A DNA stretch of 64,000 nt from Nesterenkonia cremea (GCF_014642675.1 NZ_BMIS01000011.1:27239-91238), one strand, 5' to 3'; numbered from the stretch's first letter, positions 50,621 through 60,000 are shown. Numbers and translations: made by a program. The notes: a model not told the origin generated them from the letters alone.

Positions 50621-51496
50621 TCAACGACGAGCTGCCTCGGTCCGCCGCCGCATCTCTTCCAACTGATAACGGGTCACGTCTTCGTGGTTCTCGTGCTCTG
50701 CGAAGACGCAGGTGACCATGACGGAGTCGTCGCGGTCCAGGAAGCCGTTGCGGTTCAGCTCGAAGAAGAAGACGTCCCAGTCCACGTCACCGTCTCCGAT
50801 CTTCAGGTGCTGGTGCACCCGGGCCGGGGACTCCGGCGGATTGGTGATATAGCGCAGCCCTCCCGAACGCCGGTGGTCCAGGGTGTCCGCCACGTGGACC
50901 ACTCGGAGGCGCTCACCGACCTGGTCCAGGATCTCGCCCATCTCCTCCTGCATGTGGAACATGTGGGGGGCCACGTAGACGAAGCTGAGATTCTTAGAGT
51001 TCACGCCGCGGATGACCCGCCAGGCCTCGATCCCGTTCTCCACGAAGTCGTCCGGATGAGGATCGAACGCGACGTTGACGCCCTCGCGCTCGATGATCGG
51101 CACCAACTCCTCCATTGAGCGGTAGAAGGCGGCCTCAGACTCCTCGAAGCGTTCGGGACGGCCGGAGAATTCGGTGTTCATCTGGTCCGCCCCTAGGTCC
51201 ACGGCGATCTGGATGGCGCGTTTCCAGTTCTTCACCGCGGCCTGGCGCAGATGCTCCTCCGGGGAGGAGATGCGCTGCACCGGCAGGATGGAGGAGATCC
51301 CGACGCCGGCGTCCTGGCAGGCCTTGCCGAAGGCACGGACCAGGTCGTCGTCGGCCTTGGGGTGGCGGAAGAAGGGGATGAAGTCCGGATGCGGCGTCAT
51401 CTGCAGCCACTCGAAGCCGAAGTCCGCAGCAACCTGCGGGAACTCGAGCAGAGAGTGGGTGTGGTGGAAGGGGACGGGGTCGAAGGTGTACTTCAT
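50621..51496 (-). CDS. iolH: IolH-like TIM-barrel sugar phosphate isomerase/epimerase
   Basis: 291 residues. MKYTFDPVPFHHTHSLLEFPQVAADFGFEWLQMTPHPDFIPFFRHPKADD is the IolH-type N-terminus. Metal-ligand regions include NTEFSGRPERFEES, VNVAFDPHPDDFVENG and VVHVADTLDHRRSGG. Its catalytic role in iol operons is not firmly established; family members are xylose-isomerase-like. It lies between iolG (44 bases upstream) and the second transporter. Confidence 0.85.
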   Translation of the reverse strand: MKYTFDPVPFHHTHSLLEFPQVAADFGFEWLQMTPHPDFIPFFRHPKADDDLVRAFGKACQDAGVGISSILPVQRISSPEEHLRQAAVKNWKRAIQIAVDLGADQMNTEFSGRPERFEESEAAFYRSMEELVPIIEREGVNVAFDPHPDDFVENGIEAWRVIRGVNSKNLSFVYVAPHMFHMQEEMGEILDQVGERLRVVHVADTLDHRRSGGLRYITNPPESPARVHQHLKIGDGDVDWDVFFFELNRNGFLDRDDSVMVTCVFAEHENHEDVTRYQLEEMRRRTEAARR

Positions 51497-51539
51497 GATG
51501 TGCTCCTCAGCGTGGTCTCAGGGTCGTGATCAGCGGTGA

Positions 51540-52556
51540 TCAGGCGTAGAAGTCCGGCTTCTCCGCCAGCTCCACGTCCACGATGCCGCCTTCCGACTGG
51601 GCCTTCGCCCCCGCGGCGCAGACCGCTGCGGCGGCATAGCCGTCCCATGCGTTCGGCCCGGTGACCTGCCCGGCGAGGACATCGTCGACCCACTGCTGGA
51701 TCTCCGCGTCATAGGCGTCCACGAAGCGGGTGTGAAAGCTCTGGTCTATCTGACGGCCTGTGACCTGCTCGGCGGTGAACTCATGACCGCCGGATTCGCC
51801 GATCTTCACCACTCCCCTCTCGAAGCTGGCCTGGGTGTGCACCTGGTAGCCCAGCTGCGCGTTGACGAAGATCTCGACGTCGGCCAGCAGCCCTGAGGCT
51901 GTCTGGATGGTCACATGCTGGGGGTCGCGCACCAGCTTGGTGGCCAGCGAGGACCGGCGGCCGGAGCGGACCTGCACGTTGCTGATCTCCTCACCGGAGA
52001 AGAAGCGCACGGCGTCGAACTCGTGCACCACGGAATCGTGGATGAGCATCTCGTCGGTGAAGGTCTCCGGGGTGCTGGCGTTGCGGTGCTGGTGATGCAG
52101 CATCAGCAGCTCACCGTATTCGCCGGAGTCGATGATCTGCTTCAGACGGCGGTATCCGGCGTCGAAGCGGCGCATGAAGCCGACCTGGATGAGCTGCCGT
52201 CCGGCCGCCTTCTCCACCTCGATCACCCGCAGAGAGGACTCCGGGTCCGGGGTCAGCGGCTTCTCGCACATCACCGGCAGCCCGGCCTCCAGGATCTTCA
52301 GGAGCGCCTCCTCGTGGAGGAACCCGGGAGTGGCCAGCACGACGGCGTCGGCCGCCTGCGCCTGGAGGAGCTCCTCCACGGAGGTGAAGCACTGGGCCCC
52401 CTCAGCGGCCTTGGCGGCGCCCGCGGCACGTTCGGCGTCGATGTCGACGACGGCGCTCACCTCGGCACGGACGGTCCGGTGGGCGATGCGCTCGACATGG
52501 TCGGCGCCCATGAGTCCCGCGCCGATGACGGCGACTCTCAGATCCTGGGATGGCAT
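51540..52556 (-). CDS. iolG: Inositol 2-dehydrogenase IolG
   Basis: 338 residues, close to the IolG norm. The NAD motif is LRVAVIGAGLMGADHVERIA and the active site LPVMCEKPLTPDPESSLRVIEVE, with RRFDAGYRRLKQIIDSGEYGELL and the catalytic His region LIHDSVVHEFDAVRFFSGEEI. It oxidises myo-inositol to scyllo-inosose, the first step of the pathway. It leads an operon of five genes to 46800 and has its own promoter with the TGTC-N2-GACA operator. Confidence 0.9.
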   Translation of the reverse strand: MPSQDLRVAVIGAGLMGADHVERIAHRTVRAEVSAVVDIDAERAAGAAKAAEGAQCFTSVEELLQAQAADAVVLATPGFLHEEALLKILEAGLPVMCEKPLTPDPESSLRVIEVEKAAGRQLIQVGFMRRFDAGYRRLKQIIDSGEYGELLMLHHQHRNASTPETFTDEMLIHDSVVHEFDAVRFFSGEEISNVQVRSGRRSSLATKLVRDPQHVTIQTASGLLADVEIFVNAQLGYQVHTQASFERGVVKIGESGGHEFTAEQVTGRQIDQSFHTRFVDAYDAEIQQWVDDVLAGQVTGPNAWDGYAAAAVCAAGAKAQSEGGIVDVELAEKPDFYA

Positions 52557-52601
52557 GGAGGTCTCCTACTTCGCTGTCAGTCGAGATCTGTGACTGCTGT
52601 C

Positions 52602-52634
52602 ACTCTAGGCTGGATATTTTTGATTGTCCAGACA
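52602..52634 (-). promoter_or_regulatory. iolG promoter with overlapping TGTC-N2-GACA operator
   Basis: On the minus strand TGGACA (-35, plus 52625-52630) and TAGAGT (-10, plus 52602-52607) are exactly 17 bases apart. The dyad TGTCCAGACA (52625-52634) covers the -35. Only about 45 bases lie between the -10 and the iolG ATG. Confidence 0.65.
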
Positions 52635-52640
52635 TTCTTA

Positions 52641-53457
52641 CTAATTAATTCGTGTGGTCCGGGGAGAGATCAGAACCTTGCCTGAGATCTGAGGATCCGC
52701 GGCGGTCGTGAAGGCCTGCAGAGCCTCGTCCAGGCCGAAATCATGGGTGATCACCGAGGAGAGCTGAGGCTGGACCGCCAAGAGCTCCACCGCCTCCTCC
52801 AGCTCCGTATGGAAGCGGAAGGACCCGCCCAGAGCGATCTCCTTGGTGATCAGGGAGGCCGCAGGTGGTCCTGAGAAGTCAGCCGAGACCATGCCCAGCT
52901 GCACGATGACCCCAGCAGGGCGCACCACCGCCACAGCGGCTGCCGCCGCCGGTCCCGCCTCGGAGCACTCCAGCACCAGGTCCCAGGTGTTCTCCAGGAG
53001 ACTCTGCGCAGAGGTGCCCAAACCTCGTCCGCCCCCACGGCGCGAGCCCGCTCCAACGGCCCGGAGAGGACATCGGTGACGGTGACCGAAGCCGCACCAT
53101 GGGCCCGTGCCGCTGCAGCCGCCAGCAGCCCGATGGGACCGGCGCCGACGACCAGGACATGGGCACCCCGGACTCCGGCATCCGGCGCTGAGGAGCTCTG
53201 GAGCCGCTGCGCCGCGGTCAGGCCGTGGAGTGCCACCGCAAGAGGCTCCGCCAAGGCGGCGCTGCGGGTGCTCAGCCCCTCGGGGAGGGCTCACGGACCA
53301 CAAAGCCGGAGTTCTCCCCGTGGAGGAAGTAGTGCAGGTCGGATCCGCAGATCCCCACACGGTCCGCTCGGATGCGGACTTCACCGGGACCGGGCACCGG
53401 GAGCGCGAGCTCTCGGATCTCCAGAGCCCGGCTCCCGGTGATGAATGCTGCTCGCAT
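52641..53457 (-). pseudogene. Zinc-binding alcohol dehydrogenase family gene, internally deleted and frameshifted
   Basis: The start (MRAAFITGSRALEIRELALPV, ending GICGSDLHYFLHGENSGFVVREP) is a normal MDR N-terminus with the catalytic-zinc Cys. Near 53285 the frame runs into SPRG and a stop, while another frame continues LPEGLSTRSAALAEPLAVALHG. Roughly 70 codons that should hold the GHE motif and the four structural-zinc cysteines are absent. A second frameshift near 53020 shifts GADEV to GTSAQSLLENTWDL, after which the gene reads to its stop. The NAD motif (VLVVGAGPIGLLAAAAA) survives. It sits last in the iolE-C-D-A operon and was probably an L-idonate/inositol-type dehydrogenase before decay. 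Confidence 0.85.
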
Positions 53458-53503
53458 CAGTTCCGCTCCCTCATGCCCCCTGTCACTCAGGAGGCTTGCT
53501 CCC

Positions 53504-55006
53504 TCAGCTGTTGGAGGGGAAGTTCAGCGAAGCGTTCGAAGCCTCGTTCTGCTCCGGCCACCGCTCGGTGATGGCCTTGCCGCGAGTGTAGAAGCGCACA
53601 CCGTCGGGGCCATAGATGTGGTGATCGCCGAACAGCGAGTCCTTCCATCCGCCGAAGGAGTGCTGCGCGGCGGGCACCGGAATCGGCACGTTGACGCCGA
53701 TCATGCCCACGGTGACCTGCCGCTTGAATGTCCGGGCGGCATAGCCCGAGGAGGTGAAGATGGCGGTGCCGTTGCCATAGGGGTTGGCATTGATGACCTT
53801 GATGGCATCCTCCAGGCTGTCCACCCGAATGACGGCGAGCACCGGCCCGAAGATCTCCTCCTGATAGGCCGACATCTCCTGCTTCACGCGGTCCAGGACG
53901 GTCGGACCCACGAAGAAGCCCTCTTCGCGGCCCTCGACCACCAGGTCACGCCCATCCACCACCAGCGCGGCCCCATCGGACTCCGCCTCGGTGACAACCC
54001 TGCGCACACGGTCCTGGGAGGCTGGGGTGATCAACGGCCCCATTTCGACACCTTCCTGGCTGCCGTCGCCCACAGTGATGTCCCGCGCACGTTCCCCGAC
54101 CTTGTCGACGAGTTCATCGGCGGCCTCACCCACGGCCACGGCCACCGAGATCGCCATGCATCGTTCGCCCGCAGAGCCGAACGCGGCCGCAGACAGGTGA
54201 TCAGCCGCCAGGTCCAGATCGGCATCAGGCATGACAACAGCATGGTTCTTCGCCCCGCCCAGAGCCTGAACACGCTTGCCGTGCTTGGTGGCAGTCTCAT
54301 GCACATACTTGGCGATCGGCGTGGACCCCACGAAGGAGACACCGTCCACCAGGTCGTGGGTGAGCAGCCCGTCCACCGTCTCCTTGTCTCCGTGGAGGAC
54401 CTGGAAGACGCCGTCGGGAAGTCCTGCCTGCTTCCACAGGTCGGCCAGCAGCAGCGCGGCCGAGGGGTCCCGCTCCGAGGGTTTGAGGACGAAGGCGTTG
54501 CCGGTGGCGATGGCGATCGGTGACATCCACAGCGGGACCATCACCGGGAAGTTGAACGGGGTGATCCCAGCGACCACGCCCAGCGGCTGGCGGAAGGAGA
54601 AGACGTCGATCCCGGTGGAGACCTGATCCGAGTACTCGCCCTTCAGCGTCTGGGGCAGGGCACAGGCGAACTCCACGACCTCGAGCCCGCGGCCGACCTC
54701 TCCGGCCGCATCGGAGAGCACCTTGCCATGCTCAGCGGTGACGATCGCGGCGAGTTCGGAGACGTGGGCGTGAACCAGCTCACGGAACTTGAAGAGCACC
54801 GCCATGCGCTTGGACAGCGAGACCTCGGCCCAGCTGTCCGCGGCCTCACGCGCGGCGGCCAATGTCTTCTCCAGATCCTCCCGATCGGCCAGATGGAGGT
54901 TCCCGGTGACCTGCCCGGTGGCCGGGTTGAAGACTTCCTGACGGCGCTCCCCGTGCCCAGGGTCCTCAGCTCCGCTGATCCAGTGATTGATCTCGGCGAT
55001 GCTCAT
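53504..55006 (-). CDS. iolA: CoA-acylating methylmalonate-semialdehyde dehydrogenase (IolA/MmsA)
   Basis: 500 residues, the usual MmsA/IolA length. NHWISGAEDPGHGERRQEVFNPATGQVTGNLHLA at the start, PLGVVAGITPFNFPVMVPLWM, and SAAAFGSAGERCMAISVAV with catalytic Cys283, plus EEIFGPVLAVIRVDSLEDAI, identify it. It oxidises malonate semialdehyde to acetyl-CoA as the last step of inositol breakdown. The start overlaps the iolD stop by 4 bases (55003-55006). Confidence 0.93.
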   Translation of the reverse strand: MSIAEINHWISGAEDPGHGERRQEVFNPATGQVTGNLHLADREDLEKTLAAAREAADSWAEVSLSKRMAVLFKFRELVHAHVSELAAIVTAEHGKVLSDAAGEVGRGLEVVEFACALPQTLKGEYSDQVSTGIDVFSFRQPLGVVAGITPFNFPVMVPLWMSPIAIATGNAFVLKPSERDPSAALLLADLWKQAGLPDGVFQVLHGDKETVDGLLTHDLVDGVSFVGSTPIAKYVHETATKHGKRVQALGGAKNHAVVMPDADLDLAADHLSAAAFGSAGERCMAISVAVAVGEAADELVDKVGERARDITVGDGSQEGVEMGPLITPASQDRVRRVVTEAESDGAALVVDGRDLVVEGREEGFFVGPTVLDRVKQEMSAYQEEIFGPVLAVIRVDSLEDAIKVINANPYGNGTAIFTSSGYAARTFKRQVTVGMIGVNVPIPVPAAQHSFGGWKDSLFGDHHIYGPDGVRFYTRGKAITERWPEQNEASNASLNFPSNS

Positions 55007-56997
55007 GCGTTCTCTCCTTCGGTGGCTGCTCCGGTGGGCCCCACGTGGAGCCGCTGCCGGGATTTGTGGTCTGCGTAGGTCTGATAGGCGGTCTGGGTGG
55101 ACTCAAGCTCTGAAGTTCCGGTGACCGGGACGTCCCACCAGGACTCGGAGTCCGGGGCGTCCAGGTACAGGTCAGAGTTCACGTGGACCATGACCGGGCC
55201 GGAGCCCTCAGGCCGAGCCTTGGCCTCGCCCACTGCGGCGCGGAGACGGTCGACGGCGTCGGATCCCGGTTCCACACGGATCACGTGGACACCCAGGGAT
55301 TCTGCGTTGGCGGCTATGTCCACCGGCAGCGTCTCCCCCTCCTCGAAGCTGTGGGACTCCTCCTCCAGGTACCGGTACTTGGTGCCGAAGCGCTGAGAGC
55401 CCAGAGACTCCGAGAGCGAACCGATGGAGGCGTAACCATGGTTCTGCAGCAGCACCACGATCAGCTTGTGCCGCTCGGCCACTGCGGTCACCAGCTCGGT
55501 GTGCATCATCAGATAGGATCCGTCGCCCACCATGACGACGACGTCGCGGCCCTGCTGAGGTTCGCGACCGGCAGCTTCGGCCTCGCCGAGCGCAGCGCGC
55601 TTGACCCCGAGTCCGCCGGCGATCTCGTAGCCCATGCAGGAGAAGGCGTACTCCACGTGGTAGCCGTAGGCGTCCTTGACTCTCCAGAGCTTGTGCAGAT
55701 CTCCGGGCAGGGAGCCCGCCGCGCAGATGACCACATCCTGCTCATCCATGGCCTCATTGACGGCACCGATGATCTCGGTCTGAGCCGGCAGAGGCTGGTT
55801 GCGCACTCTGAAGGACTCATCCACCACAGCATCCCAACGAGCCTTCTCCCGGCGAACCAGCTCCGCGGTGGCCTCCGGAGCGCGGTAGCCCACTGAGGCC
55901 AGGCCCTTCTGCAGCGCCGGCAGCGTCTTGCCTGCATCGGCCACGATCTGCGCTGAGGCGCCGAGCTTATAGGCGTCCAGGCCAGTGACGTTGACGTTGA
56001 CGAACCGCACCTGCGGGTTCTGGAAGACGGTCTTGGAGGCCGTGGTGAAGTCCTCATAGCGGGTACCGAGCCCGATGACGACGTCGGCCTCCTTCGCATA
56101 GGCGTTGGAAGCGGTGGATCCGGTGGATCCGATCGCCCCCAGGGCGAGCGGATGGTCCCAATCGATGGTGCCGACCCCAGCCTGGGTGTAGGCGACCGGG
56201 ATGCCCGTGGCCTCGGCGAAATCCCGCAGCTTCTCCGTGGCGAAGGCGTAGTGGACGCCGCCGCCGGCGATGATCAGCGGCTGCTCGGCGGAACGGATCG
56301 CCTCCACGGCGTCGGCGATGTCCACCTTCTCCGGATCCGGACGGCGGATCCGCCATTCGCGGCGAGCCAGGAACTCCTCCGGAACCTCGATCCTCTCGGC
56401 CTGGACGTCCTGAGGAAGGGAGATGCTGACCGCACCGGTCTCTGCGGGGTCCATGAGCACGCGCATGCCGTTGAGCAGGGCGGAGAACAGCTGCTCAGGC
56501 CGCTGGACGCGGTCGAAGTAGCGGCTGATCGGCCGGAAGAGGTCAGCACAGGTGACGTCATAGGCATGCGGCAGCTCCAGCTGCTGCAGCACCGGATCAG
56601 GGGCCCGGGTGGCGAACTCATCGGAGGGGAAGAGCAGGGCAGGGAGCCGGTTGGTGGTGGCCAGGGCCGCTCCGGTGGCCATATTGGTGGACCCCGGCCC
56701 GATGGAGGCGGTGACGCCGTAGGTCTGCCGGCGGCGGGTGTGCCGGGCATAGCCCACGGCCTGATGGACCAGCCCCTGCTCGTTGCGCCCCTGGAAGTAG
56801 GGCATCAGCCCGGGCGCCTTCACCTGGGACTGTTTGAGGGCCTGCCCGACGCCGGCGAGGTTCCCATGCCCGAAGATGCCGTGCATCCCGGGGATGGTGC
56901 GGACCTCGATGCGCTCACCGTCGATGACGTCGACGGTCCACTGATTGGCGAGGAATTCCACGGTGGCCTGGGCCACCGACAGCGTACGTGTGCTCAT
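55003..56997 (-). CDS. iolD: 3D-(3,5/4)-trihydroxycyclohexane-1,2-dione hydrolase IolD
   Basis: 664 residues, a ThDP-dependent enzyme. The N-terminal PYR domain has IPGMHGIFGHGNLAGVGQAL, the middle DHS domain follows, and the PP domain has VMVGDGSYLMMHTELVTAVAERHKLIVVLLQNHGYASIGSLSESLG (GDG...N cofactor site), then GTKYRYLEEESHSFEEGETL. IolD opens the inositol-derived ring to give 5-deoxy-glucuronate. Its start shares one base with the upstream aldolase stop (TGATG at 56997). Confidence 0.93.
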   Translation of the reverse strand: MSTRTLSVAQATVEFLANQWTVDVIDGERIEVRTIPGMHGIFGHGNLAGVGQALKQSQVKAPGLMPYFQGRNEQGLVHQAVGYARHTRRRQTYGVTASIGPGSTNMATGAALATTNRLPALLFPSDEFATRAPDPVLQQLELPHAYDVTCADLFRPISRYFDRVQRPEQLFSALLNGMRVLMDPAETGAVSISLPQDVQAERIEVPEEFLARREWRIRRPDPEKVDIADAVEAIRSAEQPLIIAGGGVHYAFATEKLRDFAEATGIPVAYTQAGVGTIDWDHPLALGAIGSTGSTASNAYAKEADVVIGLGTRYEDFTTASKTVFQNPQVRFVNVNVTGLDAYKLGASAQIVADAGKTLPALQKGLASVGYRAPEATAELVRREKARWDAVVDESFRVRNQPLPAQTEIIGAVNEAMDEQDVVICAAGSLPGDLHKLWRVKDAYGYHVEYAFSCMGYEIAGGLGVKRAALGEAEAAGREPQQGRDVVVMVGDGSYLMMHTELVTAVAERHKLIVVLLQNHGYASIGSLSESLGSQRFGTKYRYLEEESHSFEEGETLPVDIAANAESLGVHVIRVEPGSDAVDRLRAAVGEAKARPEGSGPVMVHVNSDLYLDAPDSESWWDVPVTGTSELESTQTAYQTYADHKSRQRLHVGPTGAATEGENA

Positions 56998-57929
56998 CAG
57001 ATCTCCTGTGGACGGTCTCGAAGCAGAGATGCGGCATTCTCCACGGCGGCCGCGACGTCGCCGTCGTCGGGGTAGAGCAGAGTCCGCCCCACGGTGAGGC
57101 CCTGGACCCCGGGGAGCGCGAGAGCGCTGCGCCAGGTCTCGAGGACCTCATCGGTCTTCCCGTTGGGATCCCCTCCCAGCAGCACAGTGGGCAGCGTGGT
57201 GGAAGCCATGACCTCCTCCATACCGTCGACCACCGGCAGCTTCATCCAGGTGCGCGCGGAGCTGGCGCCCAGCGCCTGAGCGATGGCCACCGACTGCGCC
57301 ACGGCCTCGGCGGTGAGGATGTTGCTGACCTTCTCACCCTCTGCGGTGGAGAGGAAGGGTTCGACCATCGCGATCAGTCCATGGCTGTGCAGGCTGTCCA
57401 CCGCCTCAGCGGTGCTCTCCAGGATGGAGGTGGTGTGCTCTGAGTCGAAGGCGATGCGGGTGAGCATCTTGCCGCCGTCGGCTCCGACTTCCGCGAGCGC
57501 CTCTGCGGTGTGGCCGGTGAAGCGATCATCGATCTCGTTGACCAGGCCGGGAAGGCCGGCCCGGTTCATCGAGCCGAAGACCAGCTTGCCCTCCAGGGCG
57601 CCGAGCAGCAGCAGGTCGTCGAGGATGTCCGGGGAAGCCAGAACGCCGTCCACCTTGGGATGGGCCAGGGCGATGCGCAGCCGGTCCAGCAGCACCCGGC
57701 GGTCGGCCATAGCCCGCTCCTCGCCGCGGATGGCGAGGGCCCCGCGGGCGGGGTGGTCGGCGGCGATGATGAAGTTCTGCCGACCGTAGGAGGCTCCGGG
57801 GTGGCGGCGGCGGGCGCGGGCGGCCCGCAGCACGGCGTCGGGGTCCTCCAGACGGATGCGGGTGAGCCCCTCATAACGGTCAGGCCGGTCATCCCCCGGC
57901 TCCGGAACGGTCAGGTGATCGAAGATCAC
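56997..57929 (-). CDS. Cgl0159-family (beta/alpha)8 protein, probable iol pathway aldolase
   Basis: 310 residues from a GTG (57927-57929) that follows GGGAG by 7 bases. The barrel contains GRQNFIIAADHPARGALAIRGEERAMADRRVLLDRLRIAL, VFGSMNRAGLPGLVNEIDDRF, and a lysine-rich active-site set (DGGKMLTRIAFD, ARTWMKLPVVDGMEEV). Actinobacterial iol clusters often carry this class I aldolase-like protein in place of the class II IolJ, so it probably cleaves 2-deoxy-5-keto-gluconate-6-phosphate to DHAP and malonate semialdehyde. That assignment is contextual. No IolJ is otherwise present in the window. Confidence 0.8.
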   Translation of the reverse strand: MIFDHLTVPEPGDDRPDRYEGLTRIRLEDPDAVLRAARARRRHPGASYGRQNFIIAADHPARGALAIRGEERAMADRRVLLDRLRIALAHPKVDGVLASPDILDDLLLLGALEGKLVFGSMNRAGLPGLVNEIDDRFTGHTAEALAEVGADGGKMLTRIAFDSEHTTSILESTAEAVDSLHSHGLIAMVEPFLSTAEGEKVSNILTAEAVAQSVAIAQALGASSARTWMKLPVVDGMEEVMASTTLPTVLLGGDPNGKTDEVLETWRSALALPGVQGLTVGRTLLYPDDGDVAAAVENAASLLRDRPQEI

Positions 57930-57948
57930 GGCACTACTCCCTCTCTTC

Positions 57949-58932
57949 TCAGGCGGGCCGGCCGGGCAGCGGGCGGCCGCGCTCGGCGAGCAGTCTCTCC
58001 ACCTCGGCGGGCACCGGCATCGCCTCCGAACAGGCGATCTGGGCCGCCACATGGGCGCCGGCGGCATTGGCGAAGTCCAGCACGGTCTCCAGCGGCCACC
58101 CTGCGAGCAGGCCGTGGCACAGGGCCCCTCCGAAGGAGTCCCCTGCGCCGAGACCGTTGACGGTCTCCACGGGGATGGGCTTGGAGATCACCCGCTCATC
58201 GGCGGTGGCTGCCATGACCCCTTCGGAGCCGCGCTTGACCACGGCGAGCTTCACTCCGGCCTCCAGCAGCCGGTCTGCCTGCTCATCCGGGGTCCCCTCC
58301 CCCACGGCCACGGAGCATTCCTCCGAGTTGCCGACGGCGACGGTCACGTAGGGCAGGAGACGTTCGACCTGCTCACGGGCCTGTTCCTTGGAGTCCCAGA
58401 ACATAGGGCGATAGTCGAGGTCGAGGATGGTGTGCTGACCCTCGGCCAGCTCCGCGCGCGGCCGGGCCTCATGCATGGCCACCTGGGCCTCACGCGAGGC
58501 CGGACGGACCATCCCGGTGACGGTGGACCAGAAGATCCGGGCCGCGCAGACGGCGTCGTAGTCCACCTCATCCGTGTCGATCTCCCAGTCCGGAGCGCTG
58601 GGCTGCCGCCCGTAGAAGTAGAGGGGGAAGTCCTCAGGCGGCTGGATGGCACAGAAGGTGACCGGGGTCTGCAGGTCCGGGACCTGACCCACCCACTGGG
58701 TGTCCACGCCGTAGCGGCGCAGATCAGAGCGCAGGAAGTCACCGAAGGGGTCCTCTCCGGTACGGGTGATGACCGCAGCGCTGCGGCCGTGGCGGGCAGC
58801 AGCCACAGCAACGTTGGTGGGCGAACCTCCCACATAGCGGCCGAAGCTGGTGACCTCGTCCAACGGGACGCCGATGTCGTTGGGGTAGACGTCCACGCTG
58901 ATGCGGCCGGTGGTGATCAGGTCATAGGGCAT
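57949..58932 (-). CDS. iolC: 5-dehydro-2-deoxygluconokinase IolC
   Basis: 327 residues. The IolC-specific N-terminus is MPYDLITTGRISVDVYPNDIGVPLDEVTSFGRYVGGSPTNVAVAAARHGRSAAVITR, and the PfkB C-signature VNGLGAGDSFGGALCHGLLAGW has the catalytic Asp. It phosphorylates 5-dehydro-2-deoxy-gluconate at C6. It lies between iolE (28 bases upstream) and the aldolase (19 bases downstream). Confidence 0.92.
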   Translation of the reverse strand: MPYDLITTGRISVDVYPNDIGVPLDEVTSFGRYVGGSPTNVAVAAARHGRSAAVITRTGEDPFGDFLRSDLRRYGVDTQWVGQVPDLQTPVTFCAIQPPEDFPLYFYGRQPSAPDWEIDTDEVDYDAVCAARIFWSTVTGMVRPASREAQVAMHEARPRAELAEGQHTILDLDYRPMFWDSKEQAREQVERLLPYVTVAVGNSEECSVAVGEGTPDEQADRLLEAGVKLAVVKRGSEGVMAATADERVISKPIPVETVNGLGAGDSFGGALCHGLLAGWPLETVLDFANAAGAHVAAQIACSEAMPVPAEVERLLAERGRPLPGRPA

Positions 58933-58960
58933 GGGCTCTCAGTTCTCCTCGTGATGCCGG

Positions 58961-59923
58961 TCAGCGGATGCGGGTGCGCGAGCCGCAGCCGCACAGGTAC
59001 TTCCGAGTGCGGGATGCGATCGGCAGGGGGACCTCGAATGACTGCACCGGATACATGTCCTGCTCGACGATGCAGTACAAGGAGCGGTTCAGCTTCTCCA
59101 GCTCCTCGATCACCTCATTGAGGTCCGGTGCGCCGCCGGGCGGTTCGACCATCACACCGGCGCGGTTGGCCGCGGCCCAGGTCAGGTCATCACGGCGGAC
59201 GGTCTCCATCACCTGGGGATCGATCTGCTTCAGGTGCAGGTATCCCACACGCTCCGGACTGGTGCGGATGATCTCCGCTGAGGAGGCGCCACCGTACTCG
59301 GCATGACCGGTGTCCAGGCAGAGGCTCACGAACTCTGGGTCGGTGCCCTCCAGAAAACGAGTGATCTGTTGCTGGTCACAGACATGAGAGTCGGCATGGG
59401 AGTGGAACTCCTGCTTCAGCCCGTACTGCTCGTGGAGGAATGCCCCGAGCTCGTTGTGGCCTTCGAAGAGCCGCTCCCACTGGGAAGGGCTCAGATGCTC
59501 GTCCTCCACGGCCTCACCGGTGACGTCGTCGCGCCACATGGCGGGGATGACCACGATGTGCTCGCCGCCGACGGCCTGGGTGAGCTCGGCGACTTCGCGC
59601 ACCTGATCCCAGGTGGCCCTGCGTTCCTCCTCCGATTCGCGGTGGAAGGCGGTGAAGACGGTGCCAGCGCTGACCTCGAGGTCCCGTGCGGCCAGGGCGT
59701 CCTTCAGCTTGGGGGCCTCTGTGGGCAGGTATCCGTACGGGCCCAGCTCGATGTAGTGGTATCCGGCCTCGGCGACCTCATCCAGGAAACGCTCCCAAGG
59801 AGTCTGCTTGGGGTCGTCCGGGAACCACACGCCCCAAGAGTCAGGGGCTGTCCCGATCAGCAGCGGCGATGTGGTGCCGTCTTCGGCTGCCGCAGGCGTA
59901 TGCGGTGCTGCCGTCTCAGCCAT
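58961..59923 (-). CDS. iolE: IolE-like inosose dehydratase (TIM barrel)
   Basis: 320 residues. LIGTAPDSWGVWFPDDPKQTPWERFLDEVAEAGYHYIELGPYGYLPTE is the IolE/IolI-type N-terminus, followed by EHIVVIPAMW, LKQEFHSHADSHVCDQQQ (metal-ligand His/Asp) and VSLCLDTGHAEYGGASSAEII. It most likely dehydrates scyllo-inosose, the second pathway step; IolI-type isomerase activity is the alternative because three similar barrels occur in the region. It is the first gene of the iolE-C-aldolase-D-A operon and follows a promoter with the shared operator. Confidence 0.82.
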   Translation of the reverse strand: MAETAAPHTPAAAEDGTTSPLLIGTAPDSWGVWFPDDPKQTPWERFLDEVAEAGYHYIELGPYGYLPTEAPKLKDALAARDLEVSAGTVFTAFHRESEEERRATWDQVREVAELTQAVGGEHIVVIPAMWRDDVTGEAVEDEHLSPSQWERLFEGHNELGAFLHEQYGLKQEFHSHADSHVCDQQQITRFLEGTDPEFVSLCLDTGHAEYGGASSAEIIRTSPERVGYLHLKQIDPQVMETVRRDDLTWAAANRAGVMVEPPGGAPDLNEVIEELEKLNRSLYCIVEQDMYPVQSFEVPLPIASRTRKYLCGCGSRTRIR

Positions 59924-59967
59924 ATGAGACCTCCTCGGGTCAGAGACCGATCAATGTGTCAGGAACC

Positions 59968-60000
59968 ACTCTTTCGGAGCTCTGTCCTATTGTCAAGACA
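59968..60000 (-). promoter_or_regulatory. iolE operon promoter with overlapping TGTC-N2-GACA operator
   Basis: On the minus strand a consensus -35 TTGACA (plus 59991-59996) and AAGAGT (-10, plus 59968-59973) are 17 bases apart. The palindrome TTGTCAAGACAA (59990-60001) contains the -35. The arrangement matches the iolG promoter exactly, so one repressor should silence both. Confidence 0.7.

Noticed and set aside
52641..53384. A 247-residue protein read from 53384 on the minus strand
   Set aside because: Only its C-terminal part is dehydrogenase-like. The N-terminal part is frame-shifted nonsense, so it is a piece of the pseudogene and not a gene.
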